Positions 60,877-64,000 of a stretch of 64,000 nucleotides of DNA are shown in pieces. Made by a program: the position numbers and the translations under genes. Within the stretch, counting starts at the first letter, position 1, and each line of letters begins with the position of its first letter. Origin of the DNA: Pandoraea vervacti (GTDB lineage: Bacteria > Pseudomonadota > Gammaproteobacteria > Burkholderiales > Burkholderiaceae); the NCBI RefSeq assembly GCF_000934605.2, contig NZ_CP010897.2, positions 434,001 to 498,000 of the forward strand, read 5' to 3'. The notes beneath the pieces are model-generated. The model was not told the origin of the DNA and did no database searches. It saw only the letters and a program-made list of their open reading frames with translations.

Positions 60877-61557
60877 TTACATCTTCTTCGCGCGGATCTG
60901 GTTGATGATCGAGTCGGCCGTCTTGAGCGCCGCATCGAACGTCTGTTGCTCGGTCGTGGCCGGCTTGCCCTGCTTTTGCAGCGCGTCGCCCGACGTGGCC
61001 GGCGAGACGAGGTACTTGCCGTTGATCGCGATCGTCGGCACGCCGTCGATCTTGTAGTCCTGCCACGTCTTGTTCGCGACCTTCACACCGTTGTCGACGC
61101 CGAAGCTCTTGTACGCATCGAGGTACTTTTGCTTGTCGACGCCCAGCGTCGCCAGGAAATCGGCCTGCTGATCGGCCGTCAGCAGGTAGTTGTGCTTGAC
61201 GTGGATTTCATTGAAAACCTTCGGCGTGAGTTCGGCTTCCTTGCCCAGCGCCGCGAGCGCGACGAACATGCGCGTATGCGGCTCGAACCGGCTCTGGAAG
61301 GCGACCGGCACGCGCTTGAACACGACATCCTTGCCCTGGGCCTTGACCCACTTCTCCAGCGTCGGCTCGAGCGCGCTGCAATGCGGGCAGCCGTACCAGA
61401 AGAACTCGGTTACTTCGATCTTGCCCGCACCGGCGGTCAACGGTTGCTGCGAAATCGTCAGATAGTCGGTTCCCGCGACCGGTGCTTCAGGCGAGGCCGA
61501 AGCGGCGCCAGAGAGGAAACCGAAAGAAATCAGTAAGGCACCAAGAAGTTTTTTCAT
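60877..61557 (-). CDS. dsbA: thiol:disulfide interchange protein DsbA
   Basis: A 226-residue periplasmic oxidase that puts disulfides into exported proteins. The signal peptide is MKKLLGALLISFGFLSGAAS, cleaved near ASA. The active site is CPHC at 57-60 (EFFWYGCPHCSALEP), with the cis-Pro loop in YKIDGVPTIAINGKYLVSP. Length fits betaproteobacterial DsbA. It is downstream of the SPOR gene on the same strand, with a terminator between them, and could serve the Cys-rich secreted proteins in this window. Confidence 0.95.
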   Translation of the reverse strand: MKKLLGALLISFGFLSGAASASPEAPVAGTDYLTISQQPLTAGAGKIEVTEFFWYGCPHCSALEPTLEKWVKAQGKDVVFKRVPVAFQSRFEPHTRMFVALAALGKEAELTPKVFNEIHVKHNYLLTADQQADFLATLGVDKQKYLDAYKSFGVDNGVKVANKTWQDYKIDGVPTIAINGKYLVSPATSGDALQKQGKPATTEQQTFDAALKTADSIINQIRAKKM

Positions 61558-61785
61558 GATCGTTGTATAGGAGTGAGGCAAACACGCGGACCCGCAAGGA
61601 GCGAGTGGCAGCGTGTGAGCGAAACCATATCCCGAATTCAGGCAAATGAGCCAGTGCATATGACCGGCGATGGGCTGCCGGGTTCAACGTCCCCGTTTCC
61701 TCGTTTTCCCTTTTCCCTTTTCCCGGCCCTACGAACCTAATGATGCGGGTGTTTGACGAGACTTGCCGACCGGGACGCCGGGGGA

Positions 61786-61819
61786 ACAAAAGGCGTTGCC
61801 CTTTCGGTGCAACGCCTTT
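61786..61819 (-). terminator. intrinsic terminator after the SPOR gene
   Basis: AAAGGCGTTGC and GCAACGCCTTTTGTT form an 11-bp stem with a U-rich end on the minus strand, beginning 6 bases after the SPOR gene stop. Confidence 0.85.
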
Positions 61820-61824
61820 CTCGT

Positions 61825-62499
61825 TCATTGCTTCGTGAAACGGATGACCGCCGTGTCGTAACCGCCATCCTGCAGGCGCTGACGCACGTGATTCATCTCG
61901 TCGAGCTTGCCGTACGGGCCCAGACGCACGCGGAAGAGCGTCAGGCCGTTGGCGTCGCGTTGCGTGATCTTCGCCTCGAAGCCCGAGAGGGCCAGCTTGG
62001 CACGCAGTTGTTCCGCGTCGCTTTGCGACTTGAACGCACCCACTTGCAGGTAGTAACCCGTGCTGGCGTTATCCGTGGCGCTGGCCGGCGGCGTGGTCGG
62101 CGGGGCGACCGGCACCGTCGACTTGCCGTTCAGAATGTCGGCCGGCGACGGCTTTTGCGCAGGCTGTGCCGGTGCCGTGGGGGCAGAAGCCGCCGGCGGC
62201 GTGACCGGCGTCCCGGGCACGAGCGGCGACGACTCGACGGCCGACGCGGTGTCCGGTGTGGCAGGCGCCGACGCGCCCGGCAGTGGCGTACGCGGCTGGA
62301 GCGACTTGTTCGGATCCGGCGCTTGCGCCGCCGGCGAATTCTCGGCGGGGCGCGGCGGCGTCTTTTCGACGAACGGGGTCGGTGTCTTCGTGATGTAGAG
62401 CGCAACGACGACGGCAACGGCCAGCCCAACGATCAGGCCGAGCACGATGCCCAGAAAAGTACCGCCCCGCTGGCGGGGTGGTCGACGTGTGTTTGCCAT
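61825..62499 (-). CDS. SPOR-domain cell-division protein (FtsN-like)
   Basis: A 224-residue bitopic inner-membrane protein. A short basic cytoplasmic head (MANTRRPPRQRGG) and one membrane segment (FLGIVLGLIVGLAVAVVVAL, about 15-34) precede a long Pro/Ala-rich periplasmic linker. The C-terminal SPOR domain (about 147-224: GYYLQVGAFKSQSDAEQLRA, FEAKITQRDANGLTLFRVRL, DEMNHVRQRLQDGGYDTAVI) binds denuded septal peptidoglycan. Position directly after argS is the usual one for this gene in Burkholderiaceae. Confidence 0.93.
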   Translation of the reverse strand: MANTRRPPRQRGGTFLGIVLGLIVGLAVAVVVALYITKTPTPFVEKTPPRPAENSPAAQAPDPNKSLQPRTPLPGASAPATPDTASAVESSPLVPGTPVTPPAASAPTAPAQPAQKPSPADILNGKSTVPVAPPTTPPASATDNASTGYYLQVGAFKSQSDAEQLRAKLALSGFEAKITQRDANGLTLFRVRLGPYGKLDEMNHVRQRLQDGGYDTAVIRFTKQ

Positions 62500-62559
62500 C
62501 GAGTCGATTCCGTCCTTACAGAGTTCCGATGCGGTTTGCCGTTCGGAGTGGTGGGTAAC

Positions 62560-64000
62560 TTACATCTTGGCCGGGGCCGACACGCCCAGCACGGCAAGCC
62601 CGTTGCGCAGCACCTGACGCGTGGCCGCAAGCAATGCCAGACGCGCATGCTTCACGGTCTCGTCGTCGACCAGCACGCGATCCGAGTTGTAGAAGGAGTG
62701 GAACGCGCCTGCCAGATCCCGCAGATAGAAGGCCACGGCGTGCGGCGCAAGTTCCTCGGCGGCACGCGTGAGCATGTCCGGGTACTCGGCGAGCAGTTGC
62801 AGCAGCGCGAGGGCGCGTTCGCTGTCGAGCGGGGCGAGATCGGCGTTCGCCAGTGCGGCTTCGTCGCCGCCCCACTGCGTGAGGATCGAACAGATACGCG
62901 CGTGAGCGTACTGCACGTAGTACACCGGGTTCTCGTCGTTCTGCTTGAGCGCGAGGTCCACGTCGAACACGAATTCGGTATCGGCTTTGCGCGAAATTAG
63001 GAAGAAACGCACGGCGTCGCGGCCACGACGCAGGGCGTCTTCACGCTCGACGGGGTCCGTGACCGGCGTTTCCGCCGTAATGCCGCCCGACCATTCGATC
63101 AGATCGCGAACGGTCACGTAGCTGCCTGCGCGCTTGGAGATCTTTACCTCTTCGCCGTTGCGCATGACGGTGACCATCTTGTGCAGCACGTAATCGGGGT
63201 AGCCCTTCGGAATGCCGATGCCGAGCGCTTGCAGGCCGGCGCGCACGCGGGCGATGGTGCCGTGGTGGTCCGAGCCCTGCACGTTGATGACCTGGTGGAA
63301 GCCACGGTCCCATTTGCGCGTGTGATAGGCAACGTCCGGCACGAAGTAGGTGTACGTGCCGTCGGACTTGCGCATCACGCGGTCCTTGTCGTCGCCGTAA
63401 TCGGTGGTGCGCAGCCACAGCGCGCCTTCCTGCTCGTACGTCACGCCGGCGTCGATGAGCGCCTGCACCGTACGCGCTACGCTGCCGTCGGCATACAGAG
63501 AGGATTCGAGGTAGTACTGATCGAAAATGACGCCGAACGTTTGCAGGTCGATGTCCTGCTCGCGGCGCAGATACGCCACCGCGAAGGCGCGGATCGAGTC
63601 GATGTCCTCGATGTCGCCGCTACCCGTGACGGGCGCACCGTCGGACGCCTGCACGGTCTTGCCGGCGAGGAAATCCTGCGCGATGTCGCCAATGTAGTCG
63701 CCGTTGTAGGCCGACTCGGGCCACTGGGCGTCGCCCGGCTTGAAGCCGCGCGCACGGGCCTGCACCGACGTGGCGAGCGTCTGGATCTGGACGCCGGCGT
63801 CGTTGTAGTAGAACTCGCGATGGACCGGACGTCCCTGCGTGCCGAGCAGCGCCGAGATCGTGTCGCCGAGTGCAGCCTGACGGCCATGCCCGACATGCAG
63901 CGGCCCGGTCGGGTTGGCCGAGACGAACTCGACCAGTACCGGCGCGGCGTCGTTGCTGGCGGCGCGTCGGCCGAAGGCGGCGCCCTCGGTCAGGATCGCG
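62560..64000 (-). CDS. argS: arginyl-tRNA synthetase (5' end outside window)
   Basis: About 480 residues of the C-terminal part are visible; the frame is open to the right edge. The class-I HIGH motif is present as NPTGPLHVGHGRQAALGD near the edge, followed by VHREFYYNDAGVQIQTLATS. YVQYAHARICSILTQWGG begins the anticodon-binding domain, and the end DLAGAFHSFYNSDRVLVDDE, then LALLAATRQVLRNGLAVLGV, is the classic ArgRS C-terminus. Only the N-terminal Add1 domain and the start lie outside. A GTG at 63765 is internal and not a start. Confidence 0.97.
   Translation of the reverse strand, partial: AILTEGAAFGRRAASNDAAPVLVEFVSANPTGPLHVGHGRQAALGDTISALLGTQGRPVHREFYYNDAGVQIQTLATSVQARARGFKPGDAQWPESAYNGDYIGDIAQDFLAGKTVQASDGAPVTGSGDIEDIDSIRAFAVAYLRREQDIDLQTFGVIFDQYYLESSLYADGSVARTVQALIDAGVTYEQEGALWLRTTDYGDDKDRVMRKSDGTYTYFVPDVAYHTRKWDRGFHQVINVQGSDHHGTIARVRAGLQALGIGIPKGYPDYVLHKMVTVMRNGEEVKISKRAGSYVTVRDLIEWSGGITAETPVTDPVEREDALRRGRDAVRFFLISRKADTEFVFDVDLALKQNDENPVYYVQYAHARICSILTQWGGDEAALANADLAPLDSERALALLQLLAEYPDMLTRAAEELAPHAVAFYLRDLAGAFHSFYNSDRVLVDDETVKHARLALLAATRQVLRNGLAVLGVSAPAKM

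Overview
The window is 64 kb of high-GC DNA, probably from a chromosome of a Burkholderiaceae betaproteobacterium close to Pandoraea or Burkholderia. That placement rests on gene content recalled from memory: two Burkholderia-type trimeric porins, a liu leucine-catabolism cluster with a MerR regulator, aceK, a bioA-bioF-bioD-bioB operon, and an argS-SPOR-dsbA-SDR block. No database search was run. Coding density is high, and almost every long antisense reading frame is a GC-driven shadow. I saw no rRNA, tRNA, CRISPR array or intact insertion sequence.

Layout. 1-5.2 kb: a minus-strand copper-handling operon (small membrane proteins, a Met/His-rich protein, a TolC-type outer-membrane factor, a multicopper oxidase and a cupredoxin), with several 4-base ATGA overlaps. 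5.4-9.1 kb: an orphan gene, a strong candidate for a structured small RNA, two small secreted proteins and a porin. 9.3-10.2 kb: a 3-hydroxyacyl-CoA dehydrogenase. 10.2-14.7 kb: two tandem paralogous proteins of about 727 residues that share an N-terminal hydrophobic segment, a beta-rich module and a Cys-His-Asp set with identical spacing. I could not assign them to a family, and they are the best candidate for an undescribed system. 15-22.5 kb: mostly housekeeping and catabolic enzymes, including HMG-CoA lyase and a glyoxylate/hydroxypyruvate reductase. 22.7-24.8 kb: two paralogous XRE regulators. 24.9-30 kb: a DMT exporter, a gene-poor repeat-bearing stretch, a second porin and a beta-hydroxyacid dehydrogenase.

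31.4-48.7 kb is an unbroken run of fourteen minus-strand genes that joins leucine/isovalerate catabolism (isovaleryl-CoA dehydrogenase, methylcrotonyl-CoA carboxylase beta and alpha, a methylglutaconyl-CoA hydratase-type enzyme, a thiolase) to biotin synthesis (bioA, F, D, B) and aceK. Methylcrotonyl-CoA carboxylase needs biotin, and its alpha subunit lies directly downstream of bioB. A MerR-family LiuR-type regulator at 49 kb flanks the cluster. Three near-identical 16-base palindromic sites lie before the thioesterase/ivd genes, between liuR and a divergent metallo-hydrolase, and 30 kb away before ghrA and HMG-CoA lyase. Together they suggest one regulon taking leucine to acetyl-CoA and acetoacetate, with glyoxylate control through AceK and GhrA.

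50.7-60 kb: an MHS-family transporter, a proline-rich lipoprotein, and a hydantoin-utilisation operon (two different racemases, hydantoinase, D-carbamoylase, MFS transporter, flavin-reductase-like protein) with a divergent LysR regulator. 60-64 kb: an SDR, dsbA, a SPOR-domain protein and the 3' part of argS, which runs off the right edge.
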